DNA of 64,000 bases from Plectrocnemia conspersa (lineage: Eukaryota > Arthropoda > Insecta > Trichoptera > Polycentropodidae): NCBI GenBank assembly GCA_009617715.1, contig VTFK01000063.1, forward strand, positions 496,001 to 560,000, written 5' to 3'. Position numbers and translations under genes: made by a program. The notes under the pieces are model-generated. The model was given only the letters and a program-made list of their open reading frames with translations. It was not told where the DNA came from and searched no databases. Every line of letters begins with the position of its first letter. Within the stretch, counting starts at the first letter, position 1. Positions 11,876 to 23,830 of this stretch are shown in pieces.

Positions 11876-13132
11876 AAAGTAAAATTATAATTTATCTGTA
11901 GGCAAGATATTTTATGATATTCTAAAAAAATAATAGACACACTAACAGCGACATTCTGACACTAAAAAATAATATATAAAAGTAAATGTACAGATAAACT
12001 CATAATATCGACTATTACGACCAAGCTTTAAAAGCTGTACATTGTGTGTGCTTATAGAGGCGAAATAAAAAAATAAAAAACAACACCATCCGATTAAAGA
12101 ATGGCCACAAACAAGATAAGGGCCACCACTCGGAGGCCCCATGCTTGTACGTGTGTGTTGGGTGTGCGGTGGACACACACCACTAATTAGCCCATAAACA
12201 TACCAATCGCTGATCAGGGCTCGCTGATTACATATTTAGTAGCGCGCCAACAAAACGCCCAAGAAAAAATAAAGTACGCAGAAATATTTCAGGATCGATG
12301 TGTAACGAGAGATAAGAACGGACGAGATCGAATTTGCGAAATTCACTGATTAAAAAATTCAATGTTATATGTATTTTAAAATATATTTCGTTATTCAAAT
12401 ACACATTGATAGTTATGTATGAAAGTTCGTTTTGCTCGAAACAATCCCGTTTTATGATTCAATGCTACATTGTAATATCCATAACTATTGACATTTTATT
12501 AGATGAAATCTTACGCAGGTTATCTGATTTACAATAACAATAATGTATAAAATATGTTCCTTAGAGCTTATACATTAATATAAACTATAACAATATATTA
12601 TTTTCTTATCAATAAACAAATTATTACTAAGATAAATTGTTTATATAACAATTATCTTAAGAACAGTCAACCAAAATTTATGTTTTTTACATTATATATA
12701 ATATTATTTCTAACTATTTTAATCTATTATACTTATAAATAATAATCGAATAAATTATTTACCTGTTATATAAATTCATCAATAGATGTCACTACAAACT
12801 CAAAGTAACTCAAATTTTACGATACGATAACATATTTTAATAAGTATAAAAAAATAGAGGGTGATGCACTTATAAGTGAACTGAAAACATAATATAATAT
12901 CTGTCATATAAGTATACATTTTATTAGGGAACTAAATATTACTGATAAAAAATATTTTATGACTCTTTAAATGCCTTTATTTATTATGTTATATTATTAT
13001 TTATTTATTATTGGTTTATTTATTAAAACATTGCTTAATAAATTTAAAATTTTCAGCAAAAATGTATGATCCTTTTATTTACAATAAACGAGCCATGAAA
13101 AGTTTCATAGTTATTGTATAAACAAAGGTAGT
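11876..13132. other. AT-rich non-coding DNA
   Basis: A block of higher complexity with GT-rich words (12090..12340) is followed by almost pure AT. Open frames at 11942..12178 (minus) and 12334..12537 (plus) show no domain. No splice-flanked exon is recognised. Confidence 0.45.
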
Positions 13133-13285
13133 AGTCCTCGCGAAGATACGACCCGAGACTCCCAATCAAAAGTCACTGTCACATACAAGACCCCTGAGGA
13201 TCTTCTACGGACATCATCCATGCGCCAGTTTCTCCACCACTGCTCGGAGAAAACGATACTCGGCTATCAGTCTGTCGCAATATTT
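13133..13285 (+). repeat. Dispersed repeat X, copy 2, left part
   Basis: The stretch ggatcttctacggacatcat through ccaccactgctcggagaa to cagtctgtcgcaatatt is collinear with copy 3 (55860..56180, plus) and with the reverse complement of copy 1. It stops at the AT-rich tail of a LINE, and the rest of X resumes at about 14121. Confidence 0.75.
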
Positions 13286-14120
13286 AATTATTTATTTATT
13301 AAAATTATAGCCATCGTGACCTGACAGGCAAACCCAATGCGTCACGATAGTCAAAAGTACAAATACATCATAATACATACAAATATAAACAAGACAAAAC
13401 AACAGACACAAATCACCACAACATGTGTGCATTGTCCCATACGAACTGAACCAAAACTCCATATGTGCAAGAGAAAATGTCAATATTTCTATGGACAGAA
13501 TTGAGCAGATAAATAGCCTTGGCCAGAGAAGAGTTGGCAAGTGCTCTAGTTCTAGACTTAACAGGCAAGAATAGTGGACGCGACCGAGAACTATAACCAC
13601 CTTCAGGAGCCCACATTTGAAGCTGCTCGAGCACTGAAGGATTGTCTACGATGCCCTTGAGCAATTTCCAGAAGTGTTTAATTACATTAACACTTCTGCG
13701 AGTCAACAAAGAAACGTATCCCAGGGCTCCCAAAATAAAAGCACTGGGAAACAAGAACGGATAATACCCGTATTCCTTCAAGTATAAATATCGAAGAAAT
13801 TTACGTTGTACTTTTTCCAGCTTCAATTCATTACATTGATTCTTTACGCCTGGGATCCAAATGATGGAGCTAGTTTCTAGTATGCTGCGGACTAGAGTAT
13901 CATAAAGAGTGCGCAATACTAAAGTATTCCTGAAGTAACGCGCATTTCTCAAGATAAAACCGAGCATTTTTAAGGATTTGCTATGAGTCTCTGCAATGTA
14001 CTGGCTAAATTTCCAACGTTCTTCGAAAGTCACTCCTAAATCCTTAGTTGAAGAAAACCTTTCCAGAAAATATCCGCCTAGATGGTATGAATATTTTGCC
14101 GGCATTAATGACCTTGAAAA
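13286..14120 (-). mobile_element. LINE family L, 5'-truncated, nested in repeat X
   Basis: A non-LTR retrotransposon 3' portion on the minus strand: the part of the ORF after the reverse transcriptase core, then about 120 bp of 3' untranslated region with a terminal hairpin (13313..13348), then an A/T-rich tail (ctataattttaataaataaa). Its protein and 3' end match the copy at 62281..63418. The 5' end is cut at the codons for FSRS, as expected for incomplete reverse transcription. The flanks are the two halves of repeat X, so the LINE inserted into X. No clear target duplication could be delimited, because the junction has since become an AT microsatellite. Confidence 0.9.
13313..13348 (-). other. 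3'-terminal hairpin of LINE family L
   Basis: The arms atcgtgac (13313..13320) and gtcacgat (13341..13348) pair perfectly around a 20-base loop. The same loop size and core words occur in the copy at 62285..62322, where the arms are atcgtggc/gccacgat. It sits just before the A/T-rich tail, the position where several LINE families carry a stem-loop recognised by their reverse transcriptase. Confidence 0.75.
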
Positions 14121-14121
14121 T
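13413..14121 (-). pseudogene. LINE family L ORF2 C-terminal part
   Basis: The frame is open without stops for about 235 residues of LINE protein, beginning FSRSLMPAKYSYHLGG and continuing through STKDLGVTF, SKSLKMLGFILRNARYF, LVRSILETSSIIW and VQRKFLRYLYLK. These are typical of the region after the reverse transcriptase core in insect non-LTR elements; the YADD block itself is missing through 5' truncation. The longer open frame that starts at 14261 is artificial: its first 47 or so residues are repeat X plus a translated TA microsatellite (runs of Y and I). Reading stops at 13413. The LINE part has no frameshift, so this copy is less decayed than 62281..63418. Confidence 0.9.
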
Positions 14122-14300
14122 GTAATATAATATAAAAATATATATATATATATAATATATTGTATATAATAATAATATATATAATAATATGTAATAAAAT
14201 ATAAAAAAAATCTTACTAGTTTCCACTTGCATCTTACTGGCTGCGAAGTCACACAGCCCAAAGGGTAAGATACGAAAAAAAAGCTTTTATCGAAAAAAAA
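14121..14300 (+). repeat. Dispersed repeat X, copy 2, right part, with TA microsatellite
   Basis: After a TA-rich microsatellite (about 14128..14205), the words aatcttactag and ggctgcgaagtcacac match the shared end of X copies 1 and 3, followed by a degenerate gaaaaa(n)agctttta tail like that at 56165. Together with 13133..13285 it makes one X copy interrupted by the LINE. Confidence 0.8.
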
Positions 14301-15956
14301 AGTGGGACTTCCTGAACAAAGCCGAAAGGCTGGTGCATAATTAGAAAAAAAGCGCTGAATACCTCCGTAGTGCAGATACTGCAGGCCAAGATTTTATTGA
14401 TTTTGGAAACATTATTGCATATAAAAAGTCTAAAAAGATCTTAATTGGACAACAAAAAATAGTCTGTTTTTATCTAGATTAGTTAGATGATTGATAGCTG
14501 GCAGAGACGTTGGACTATTTCAAATTCTGAATAGTGTACAAGTCAGAACAAGGCCGTACTAAATTACTTTTACAAGGAATACATTTTTAGGATTTTATTC
14601 AGACACAGAACTACCAGAGATTTTAACAAAACACAAAAATCGTCCAATTATATCAGTAAAAGTCCAAGAAATCGATTACTTAGATTTGACTTCGTGATAG
14701 AGTATATGAAGAACAAATACTAATAATCTCACTTATAATAAAAAAAAATATAGAAAAATCTAAATTGTAAGCTAAGAGCAATTCCGCAAAATATTTATAA
14801 ATCGTTCTTAAAAAAATATTGGTGAACGGAACTAATGATTTTTTTATAGGTAAAGAAAACATAAGATAGAAACACAGTTAAATCCAAAGTATATTGATGA
14901 AATAAGTCATTGTTTTTGGTCCTTTCTAAAAAATTTTTGATTATAGTGTAAACTTATTTACACTTTTACACATTAAAGGATATCAATACAACATATTTAT
15001 GTCTTAAAAACATAGTTAAATCATTCGAAAAGTTAAATTACTATATAGTAGTGCATCCACAAACATAAACTATTTTTTGGAGGCACACTACTTGCTATTT
15101 GAACGCACCTATAGAGTACCTTATTGATGCGTTCCCATATAGTTCGGCACGTGGTCTTCGAGACCAGTCCGGTTTTACCGATTCCAGGTCGAGATAGCTG
15201 ATGCTTAAGTGTGCATTCCAGAGCTGGTGAGGACATGGAAAAAATCACACGAGATGCATCTATCTCCGACCATCTCGAGTCTCTTGCCTCTCGCGAAGAT
15301 AGTACGCGCTTTATTAAGTGGTAATTACGTGTTTACGGGAAATGTGTCGGATTCTACCATCTGAGGTGCGTACGCGTGCTAAGTGCACTTTTCTCATATC
15401 TCAGATCTCAAGAATAAAGAAAATATTGTCTATATCTTTAATAGTAGATCGATCATGGCGAAGCATCTGCCGCAGATCCACATCTTCGACCTATATCCTA
15501 AGGCTTTGGCCTTGCTGACTCGTTGCCTATTCAGTATGTTGCGAGATTGTAATTAATGGAGTTGCATAATGGTATTGAAATTTGATATGGGTGAAAATGC
15601 TCTAAAAAATATGTATTTAAAGCTGGTTCGATTGTGGCTTACCCGGCGGCTGATTTTGAGATAACAGCGTCTGACAATAGATCACATCAGTGTTACGATA
15701 AAAAAATCTGTACTGTTCTTAAATCCTATAATTATATTATATAAAAGCATTATCAAATTGAAAACATAATAATTGGTCATCTGAATGGGATTTCTTTTAA
15801 AATTTAATTTACATAAAACAATTAAACATACAAATAATAATTTCGCAACATAGTCAAATTAATTCGAAAATAGTTATATATACAATAGTATGTTAAATGT
15901 AACTAAAATTATGGCTTATTATTTTAGCTTAAAATATAAGCAATAATAAATATTAA
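14301..15956. other. AT-rich DNA with a possible relic and an island
   Basis: From 14330 to 14700 short coding-like runs broken by stops hint at an old element that I could not identify. A higher-complexity island follows at about 15100..15545, with words such as cgcatcaataaggtactc (minus strand) and tctcgcgaagatagtacgcg, and frames with no domain. The rest is AT-rich. Confidence 0.4.
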
Positions 15957-17586
15957 CCCTTTGCACTCGTAATCGTTTTTGTACTAGGTATGTAGCCAGC
16001 TCAGTAAAAATGAAAAATGGTAAATTCTTTTTTAAAAACTAAAATTATATATGTAGAGCATAAATATGAATAAACTAATACCAAAAACGAAGAAATCAGA
16101 ACAAATACTTGCATTTCTCTAAATTACAATTAAATTTATTTTTGTTCTCTCAAGTACCATTGGTTGATAATCCATAACAATAAATTAACACAATAGGGCG
16201 ACGACCCATTTTAAAATATTTATGGGACCAAAAAATGTTTAAACCATAAATAAATAAATATACACAAATAACAAAGATATGTCGCTCAGTTTTAGATATC
16301 TCTACCTGCGAGCGAAGAAAGCTTACATCGCTTGCAGAAATACAAAATTGTACCGTTTACAACAATTTAAAAATCCACAAGTTATATCTATGTTTATATA
16401 AAATGATGTTAGGTATATTTTTAAAAACTAAAATACGTCCCATCGAAGGTCAAATGAAACGTTGCAGTTAATGTCATATTATTTTATATATTTCTTAATT
16501 AAAAATAGACAAAACTTTTAATGAGTAGCTTTATGGTACATATTTGTTTGTGGTTTTGTATAATCTAGCTAATAATGCTTAAATAGCATATTTTTATATA
16601 AAAATAAACAAAGTAATGAACGAAAAAGGGCACTACGTTTAATAATATGTGGGATGTTGATTTATTATAAAAAAAAGAAACAAATATAGAAAAATAATAT
16701 TTTTTAATTTTTCGTAAATCCCCAAATTATATTAGTATACCAACTCATCAGTGTAAAACAACTGAAAATAATCAATAGGTTGTATACAGTTTGCGGGAAC
16801 TTGGGGCCCAGGACATTTATCACTTGGTGGAAATATTGCTATTTATAAGGTACATTGTCATTACTAGTTATTATTCTCCAATTTTCTGATGTGGTGTGAT
16901 TTATTTAAGATACCGTTTCTTCCTCACTTTGTTTAATTGCCTGTATTCTATCTTCGATTCAAGGCAACAGGCCTAATTTAGACGTTACTTTCTTTACTAT
17001 CATCATTGGAAGATGAAAAATCAAACATGAAATCCTCCCCATCACTATCATTACAAAACATATTATCATTACAATGACTAAATTCAGCGATAGCACTGTT
17101 ATATTTTTTTTAAAATAATTTCACAATAAAATTTAAAAAAATGAAAAAATAAGTAATTAAAACATAATTATTAATTACTATAGTCTTACTTAGACACAAA
17201 TTATGGACACCCGAGACACTGTCGAAAACCCAATAGGCAATAAAAACGTCACCGACGCGTGTCTACCGAAGGACGATTGCCAACCATTGCCTTCGGGATA
17301 AATATACGGCACATCTGCATTTCAATTTAGTCATAAAAAAAACTGACTTATCGCGATAAATGAGCTCTCCCCGGCTTGATTCAAGTAAAAATGATATTTT
17401 TTGATAAGATTTGCTTCTTGAAGATCTTGTCTACAGCACTGCAAAAACGCCATTCAAAACATGCACAGGAAATACCCAAAAAATCGACGTTATATTTCAT
17501 TAATTGAAATGGTGCGCTTGACGCACCCTACGAATAATATAGAGCCGAGCGCTGGTGCGTCTCACGCACCTTACGAGCAGAAAGCG
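15957..17586 (-). mobile_element. piggyBac-like element, decayed and internally deleted
   Basis: The left end is TTAA (15953..15956) followed by ccctttgcactcgtaa. The right end, read inward on the minus strand, is cgctttctgctcgtaa followed by gtta reversed (TTAC at 17587..17590), so the ends match with CCC changed to CGC and one TTAA base mutated. TTAA targets and CCC termini are diagnostic of piggyBac. Near the right end two small inverted motifs occur, ggtgcgcttgacgcacc and ggtgcgtctcacgcacc, typical of subterminal repeats. The coding relic is on the minus strand. At about 1.63 kb the element is shorter than a usual autonomous one (more than 2 kb). Confidence 0.75.
16741..17078 (-). pseudogene. 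piggyBac transposase N-terminal relic
   Basis: Going downstream on the minus strand there is an acidic and serine-rich block (DSDGEDFMFDFSSSNDD, about 16991..17078), as in piggyBac N-termini, then, after frameshifts, NWRIITSNDNVPYK, and then PIDYFQLFYTDEL at 16741..16779, the conserved start of the piggyBac transposase domain. The catalytic aspartate region and the cysteine-rich C-terminus are not found, so an internal deletion removed them. Several stops interrupt the frame. Confidence 0.75.
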
Positions 17587-17590
17587 TTAC

Positions 17591-19184
17591 AATTTAATTT
17601 ACAACATACAATAAGCCTTTGTATTAAATAAATAAATAAAAATCATATTAAAATGTAAAACGTTATTTAATACACAATAAATGTTATATTATTAAATAAT
17701 ATTAAAATTTAAAATTCATTCTTTTATTTATGGCGCCTTTGAGAGGCAGAGAGTTTTCGCCATACACCAAATACAGCAACCCATAGGAATCTAGGATAGA
17801 TACTAGAGTTCTCAATTATTTATAGTTTCTACATATTCGAGTTTTAAATAAAAATAAGCTGCGAGAAAAATTGCAGATGGAATGCAGATAAAATTGTAAA
17901 AGGATGCAGCTGTAATTATAGCTATATATATTTTTTTTTATTTATATTTTTACGATTTTTTAAGTTATAACATATTTTTTATGGTGCCCCATTATTTAAT
18001 TAAAACATTTTTTATATATAACTAATATATATTGCCTTTGGTTCGGTAAATATATAGTTATAGCTCTTAAAAAAAATTGAGCTCATTGTGCCACTAATAT
18101 TTGTCTCTTTTCTTGGAAAAGTCTAAGCTTTTATAGTTTAATGTATATTATTTATCTGATACCAATACTAAAAAAATATTTATAAAGATTGCTTTGTGTA
18201 AATTATAAATTACCTTATTGATAAAAAATATTTGCTGTCAAATTTTGATATGTGCATTTTCTGTGGAAATTTCAGTGGAGTTACAGTGTTACAGAGAAAA
18301 AAATGTTGCATGTGAAGAACAGAAGATTACTCTAACTTATTTCCAATAATATAAATAAACCACAGTTTTGGTTGATATTACGATATAAGACAATTTACAC
18401 TTAAGACATATTGATATTGTTCTTAAAAAAACTTGCAACACCTCCATAACCAATTATTTAACCATTTATCGTAACTTTCTTTACTAGTGTTAAAACACAC
18501 ACGCAATGTCAAGTCATGACATCTCAATACGCGAAAGTGTTCTCTTTGAACACACTGTGTTTAAAAAGTAATTTTTATAAAAAGCAAAATACATGAAATA
18601 TTAGATAAACGCCCCCTTTACAACATTTCACCGTTTTTGCTTCGGTTTTTACACCTTTCGCCCGCGGGTAAGAATGTAATCACCCATTTGAACAAACAAA
18701 CAAACGTTTATATTCCTTCACACGTCATTACATTACAAAATGCATCAAAACGTATTATTAAATGGATTGAATGATGAAATTGTGATTTATACTTCAATTT
18801 CATTAAGATGTTAGATAAAAAATTGAGCACAGTATTGTTTAATATATGATAAACTCCAATTTCGATGTATGTCGTATGATACATATCCAATGTATTATAG
18901 TCATAACAAATATTTACCTAAATACCTTATAAAAAATCTTAGAAAAGTTGTATGTACATCCACTAGTCTCTAACCCAGGTACAATACCACCTTGTATTTT
19001 ACTACGTTCTTTATCTTTAAATTATATACTTTTCAACGCGTTCACACGCTAACTTTATAATTTCAATAACCATGAATACATATAAAAATTCCAAAGTTTC
19101 CGATAGCGACCCTGAGTTATACTTTATCCTATTATCTACAAGTTTTTATGTATCTTTTTATTTTCTATACTAACACACAAGTGT
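17591..19184. other. AT-rich non-coding DNA
   Basis: No gene or element is recognised. Complexity is slightly higher around 18480..18680, without an open frame. The 60-codon minus frame at 18708..18890 is low complexity. Confidence 0.5.
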
Positions 19185-19640
19185 TATTTAGCCGTCGTTT
19201 ATTTCGCAAACCGGCCACACAAATATAATTATAACATGTATCGTTTTCGATCGATTTAAACACACGTCCTTCTCGCTGTTTGTGTGTAGTAAATATGGCT
19301 CGACGTGAGAAAGGTCCGGCCGTGTCTTTACATCATAATCTCTACGCAATATTTCAAGGAAGAGAGCGGCCTTCAAATCGTATCGCACACAATGGCTAAA
19401 CCAACATGCAATTTGGTATGTTCAAACATGGAATTAAGGCATAAATCAGGACCGGTTCAGGGGCTCAATAACGACCGATCAAATTACCAAAGGAACGATA
19501 CTATAACGTGTGCTCTCCGGAACCGAGACGCTAGCTGTCCGTATCGCTGCCATAATCCTTGATAAATACGTTGCGATAGAGACTGAAGGCTGAAAATCTT
19601 TGTAAATTGGACGAGAATCGCGAGAAAGGGTGTGACGTAA
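19185..19640. promoter_or_regulatory. Higher-complexity island, candidate enhancer
   Basis: A block of balanced composition (cgtcgtttatttcgcaaacc, cgatcgatttaaac, ccggtcctgatt on the minus strand) with short open frames on both strands (19188..19388 minus, 19305..19562 plus) that match no family. Overlapping frames on opposite strands in a non-AT block are expected by chance. A regulatory role is inferred. Confidence 0.25.
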
Positions 19641-20541
19641 TATAAAGACTAACAAGATTTTTCTATATTTTTCAATCCATATTATTTTAGTTAATCCAAT
19701 ACATACTGAATCATTTACTAAGTTAAATACGAGATAAAATTAATTAACTCAGTTAATTGTCAACTTCAAATAAAGGACAAGAAATCGTAGTTATGTTCTA
19801 CTCTTTTCACATGTCAATTAATTATCATTTTTACTCAAACATATTTTATAGTATTATTATTTTGGACATGTATAATTTTCATAAAATACGTATCAGAATG
19901 ATAAGATAAAAGTGACATTAATAAATCATTTATAATCATAAGTTAAGTTAGCCAATTTTCACTTAAATATTAAAATAATTCGTTAAAAGATCAGTGGTAT
20001 AAATTAATCAAAAGCTTTTAATATTTATTATCAATTGATAAATAATTAATTTAAAAAATCTATTGTTTTACTTTATAAAACCAGACAGTGTATAAAATCA
20101 ATTTTTTTTATTAGTATAGCATATAATACATGTATGTGTTTTTATGTATACTTTTAAAATAACCAATTAATTAATAATAATTTTTGATTAAATTAAGAAT
20201 GCTTATTACTTATATTATTTTTTGAACATTTTTATGTTCCTGAACTAGTCTAGGTTTTTTATTTTAAATCAAAATCAGTATGGGTAAATTATAAAATTAA
20301 AACAGTAAAATAAATATAAGAATCATTTTAAATGATGACAACGAAAAAAATAAGTTAAATAATTTTACCATAAATTTTTTTGTTACAAAAAGACATTTGT
20401 TTCGTTCGTTTTTTTTATACAATGGTAGTTTTTTTACATGTTATCTAATTTTTTTTATTATAAGTGTTTTCGTCTATGCTTCATTTTTAAAATCTTAGTT
20501 TTTACAACATTATTAAAATATGATACATACAATCATCTAAA
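19641..20541. other. AT-rich non-coding DNA
   Basis: Continuous AT-rich sequence up to the TA target of the Tigger-like element. Nothing recognised. Confidence 0.55.
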
Positions 20542-20543
20542 TA

Positions 20544-21550
20544 CAGGCGGCCCTCGACTTTCGCACAATTCGCTATTTCGCACATTTAAATAAAAAACAA
20601 TTTTTTTAAATTTTTTTTTTTTTTTAAAAAACGTTCTGATAGCGGTGAATCTTTTGCTTCAATCAGACGTTCGTGTGATACAAACAGGTCTACGATAGGT
20701 TCAATTTTGCAAAATAAAAATATACTTAAGGAATACGTTAAAAATTGTGGAAAATAAAGATATATTTCCACAATCTTTACTGATATGTTTCCAAAAAAAC
20801 ACAGCAAAAAAAAAACATGGATGAAATGGAAAATCTTTGTCATCGTAGATCGATGACCAACATCAAAAAAGATGTCCCTCTGAGTATTTCAATTATTCAA
20901 GCAAAAGCTCTTAGTTTGCACAAAGATTGAAAGGATAGATTAAAAAAATATTTTAACACGGTTTTTCAAGCAAGTAACGGTTGGTTTTACAATTTTAAAA
21001 TGAGGTATTCTATTATAATATTAAATTTACTGGAGAATCGGCTGATGCAGATAAAGATGCTGCAAAAGAATTAATTTCCTAATTATCCAAAATTATTGAA
21101 GATGTAGAATATTCCTCTAGCCAAATATTTAATGTAGATGAGACAGGTTTATTTTGGAAAACTCTTTAACAATGAAAAATATGAATGAAGCCTTCACGCA
21201 CCTTGACAAATTTTTAAATATTATAAATGATTGTGATCCCAATTGAGAACGCATATCTAAAGTGTGTAGGGCGACCAATAAAAACATAGCATGTAATAAA
21301 ATACTATACGAAGAAAAGAAAAAGAATAATGGAAAACATTTAACTCTTGATAACTTTTCAAAAGAAACACCCGCAAACCCCACTGAAACGTCTCTTTTAA
21401 ACGCCTCTTAAACATCTTATATTTACTTGATAAATAAATATTTTAAAATACACACAATTTCAATTTTTTTTAATTCCCTCGACTTTCGTACATTCAACAT
21501 TTGCACACATTTTCAGGAACCAATTATGTGCGAAAGTCGAGGGCCGCTTG
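20544..21550 (+). mobile_element. Tigger/pogo-like DNA transposon, internally deleted
   Basis: Terminal inverted repeats: the left end caggcggccctcgactttcg and the right end (inward) caagcggccctcgactttcg differ at one base. The element is flanked by TA at 20542..20543 and 21551..21552, the target duplication of the Tc1-mariner superfamily. The right subterminal region repeats a cgactttcg...gcacacat block. Inside are fragments of a pogo/Tigger transposase on the plus strand, with part of the catalytic domain deleted. At 1007 bp it is less than half the size of full Tigger elements. Confidence 0.93.
20628..21410 (+). pseudogene. Tigger/pogo transposase relic
   Basis: Fragments appear in the right order but in shifting frames. 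First, SDSGESFASIRRSCDTNRST and ILQNKNILKEYVKN resemble the N-terminal psq/CENP-B-type helix-turn-helix. Next, VPLSISIIQAKALSLHK and FQASNGWFYNF match the second DNA-binding domain. Then DVEYSSSQIFNVDETGLFWK carries the first catalytic aspartate (DET). Immediately after this the sequence jumps to a C-terminal part (MKNMNEAFTHLDKFLNI, then ILYEEKKK, LTLDNFSKE), so the rest of the DDE domain is missing. Stops within it show it is dead. Confidence 0.88.
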
Positions 21551-21552
21551 TA

Positions 21553-23164
21553 GGTTCATTTATCCTGTCAAACAAACTTATTTCAATACAAACTTATTTC
21601 AACATTTAGATATCTACAATATGTAATCATGTTTAGCTCAACTTTTAACTTTTAACATTAGTACACTTGACTTAAAATGTGCAAATGACATGTCGATACT
21701 GTTTACCGTGTGAGAGGAGTTCGTGTGACACAGAAATACACAAGTTTTTATCTGTTTAAATGTATAGATTAGGATTTTTAAAATTAAATAGTAATATTAT
21801 TAAATTAAAAACGCTACAAAAATATTTTTAGTATTACTGTAAATAATTTTCACGGCCATAAATTCGTTTTATATTTATTAACATCAAACTATGACACGTT
21901 TCTATATTAATATAAATAATAAATACATGCATAAAACATTACAGTAATAATATTTATATCGTAGTGTTTAAATCCTATTTTTCCTAAATTAGTTTTGAGG
22001 AGCAAGTTCAACTCATGGACAATAATGGACTGATAAACCAAAACTTACGATCGGAGAGTTTGATAAAAATCGGAAGCAAAGTGATACTGAATAGAAGTAC
22101 AGTTCTATGACAGCGTTGCGGCTTATATACGATTGGGGAAATGGGAGGAGATTAGCATCTTTACTTTTTTTTTGATCTGAGCAATTGGAATTATTTAGAG
22201 GAAAAAATTAAAAAATATTTCCCTTTATCTGATAGATATATTATATAGTATATAAAGTGTTCGACAGAGAAATAATTTTGGATGGTATTTTGGGGTGTAC
22301 GTGTTTTTAAATTAGTAGTTCTAACAAGGATAAGTAACATGCATATCTGGTGACACCAAAATGCTTTGATAACATTGAACATCATTTTTTTAAATTATTG
22401 CATCGTCACGAGTATATGCATTTTTTTTAATAATATAATAATTGATTTTGCATTTTTGCAATAAAAAAATGTTTAAAATTAATTTTCAAGCAAATAGTTC
22501 AACTTAAGTTCAATATTATTTAGCTATTTCGTTCGTTTATAATTAAAGAAATATGTATACATATTTGTAACTATTTTAATATTCATAGTAAAAATCTTGA
22601 TAAAAACGTGTTTGTGAATATAAGCATAAAATATATTATTATTTATAGGCTTAGTACACATTTTTTATTCAAAATATTATTGTTAAAAATAAAAACAATA
22701 TTTAAATTAAACGTTAAACGATATTTTTGTATTATATATAAAATTGTATATAACCTAAGTATAATCAACAGATTAAAACTAACCTTGAAATAATTTTTTT
22801 TACATACACTTCGTAGCCTATTATATTAAATTACTAAAATTGGCTTTTAAAAATGATTTTAAGTGTTATGTCAAAAAAAATACATCTTAAATGCAATCAG
22901 CGTTTAATTAATTATATACATAAATCAAGTTTGTATTTTTTAGAAATAACAATTATAAAAACATACTAAAATTTCAAGAAAGACAGTAAAATAAATATTT
23001 TTTAAAAGCCCCAAATTCTTAGTTAAACATTTTTATACATATAAATTTATGGAATTTAAAAAATAATAAAATATATTATATTATATATATATACATATAA
23101 TAAATTACCCTTTCTGTTAACTTAACAATAGGTTCGTAATACAATTTATGCATATTATACAGTA
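21553..23164. other. AT-rich non-coding DNA
   Basis: Mostly AT-rich, with one block of more normal composition at about 22000..22170 that has no open frame. No transposon ends or exons are recognised. Confidence 0.5.
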
Positions 23165-23830
23165 ATAATGTGTTTTTATTCACTCAGAACAACATCAATC
23201 ATTCCACACTTGTCCACGGCGGTATTAGCGAGAATTATTTTCCATTACACACTCACAATGATTCCAAACACGCCCTGTACCGGTTCAACCACAAAGTAAA
23301 GGGCCCTCTTATCTCCCCTGACATTTTTATTACATCACAGCGTCTATTTCCATTCCATTGTCTCGGACGATTCGGTCATTCCGCCTCCGAACAATATTTT
23401 GATTTCGCGTCCAAAGATAAAAATCACAGATATTATCTCCAGATCACAAAACGGTCGTAAACATGTAAATTCACCTGCACATAACCGCCAGATTAGATCT
23501 GATCAAGTTTTGACGAGAAAAAAATCTAAAACCCGATGATTCCATACATTACGTTGGTAATTCCAGCCAGAGGCGCATTATTGGTAGATCGTCGTCAAAA
23601 CATAGTCGATATTGCTGTCAAATTAAGTCCCTGTGGTTTTGTATTTTTTCATCTTGTATGGTCTCCGTTTATGTATATGACCTTATGTTTCCTCGGGGTC
23701 TCATTATGGTAATTGAAATTTACCTTTGGCGTTATGTAATCTAGATGGGCGTCCCTGCTGCTTAACCCTCAACTGAATCGTCCGATTGCCACTAATATAA
23801 GATTTTTAGGATCCGTTTTGAATACAATAT
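23165..23830. promoter_or_regulatory. Large higher-complexity island, candidate enhancer
   Basis: About 650 bp of balanced composition. Motifs seen include GATCTGATC, CCATTGTCTC, TAATGCGCC (minus strand), AGATAA/GATAA-type GATA words and TTATTACATCA. The 96-codon plus frame (23170..23460) has no known domain, and codon usage is not distinctive. Regulatory function is inferred. Confidence 0.3.

Noticed and set aside
13292..13600. A 102-codon minus frame
   Set aside because: It overlaps the LINE protein in another frame and runs into the 3' UTR and hairpin; the LINE frame has clear similarity and this one has none.
14044..14261. Start of the 282-codon frame and a 62-codon frame rich in Y and I
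   Set aside because: This part is repeat X and a TA microsatellite translated by accident; the real LINE coding part begins near 14121.
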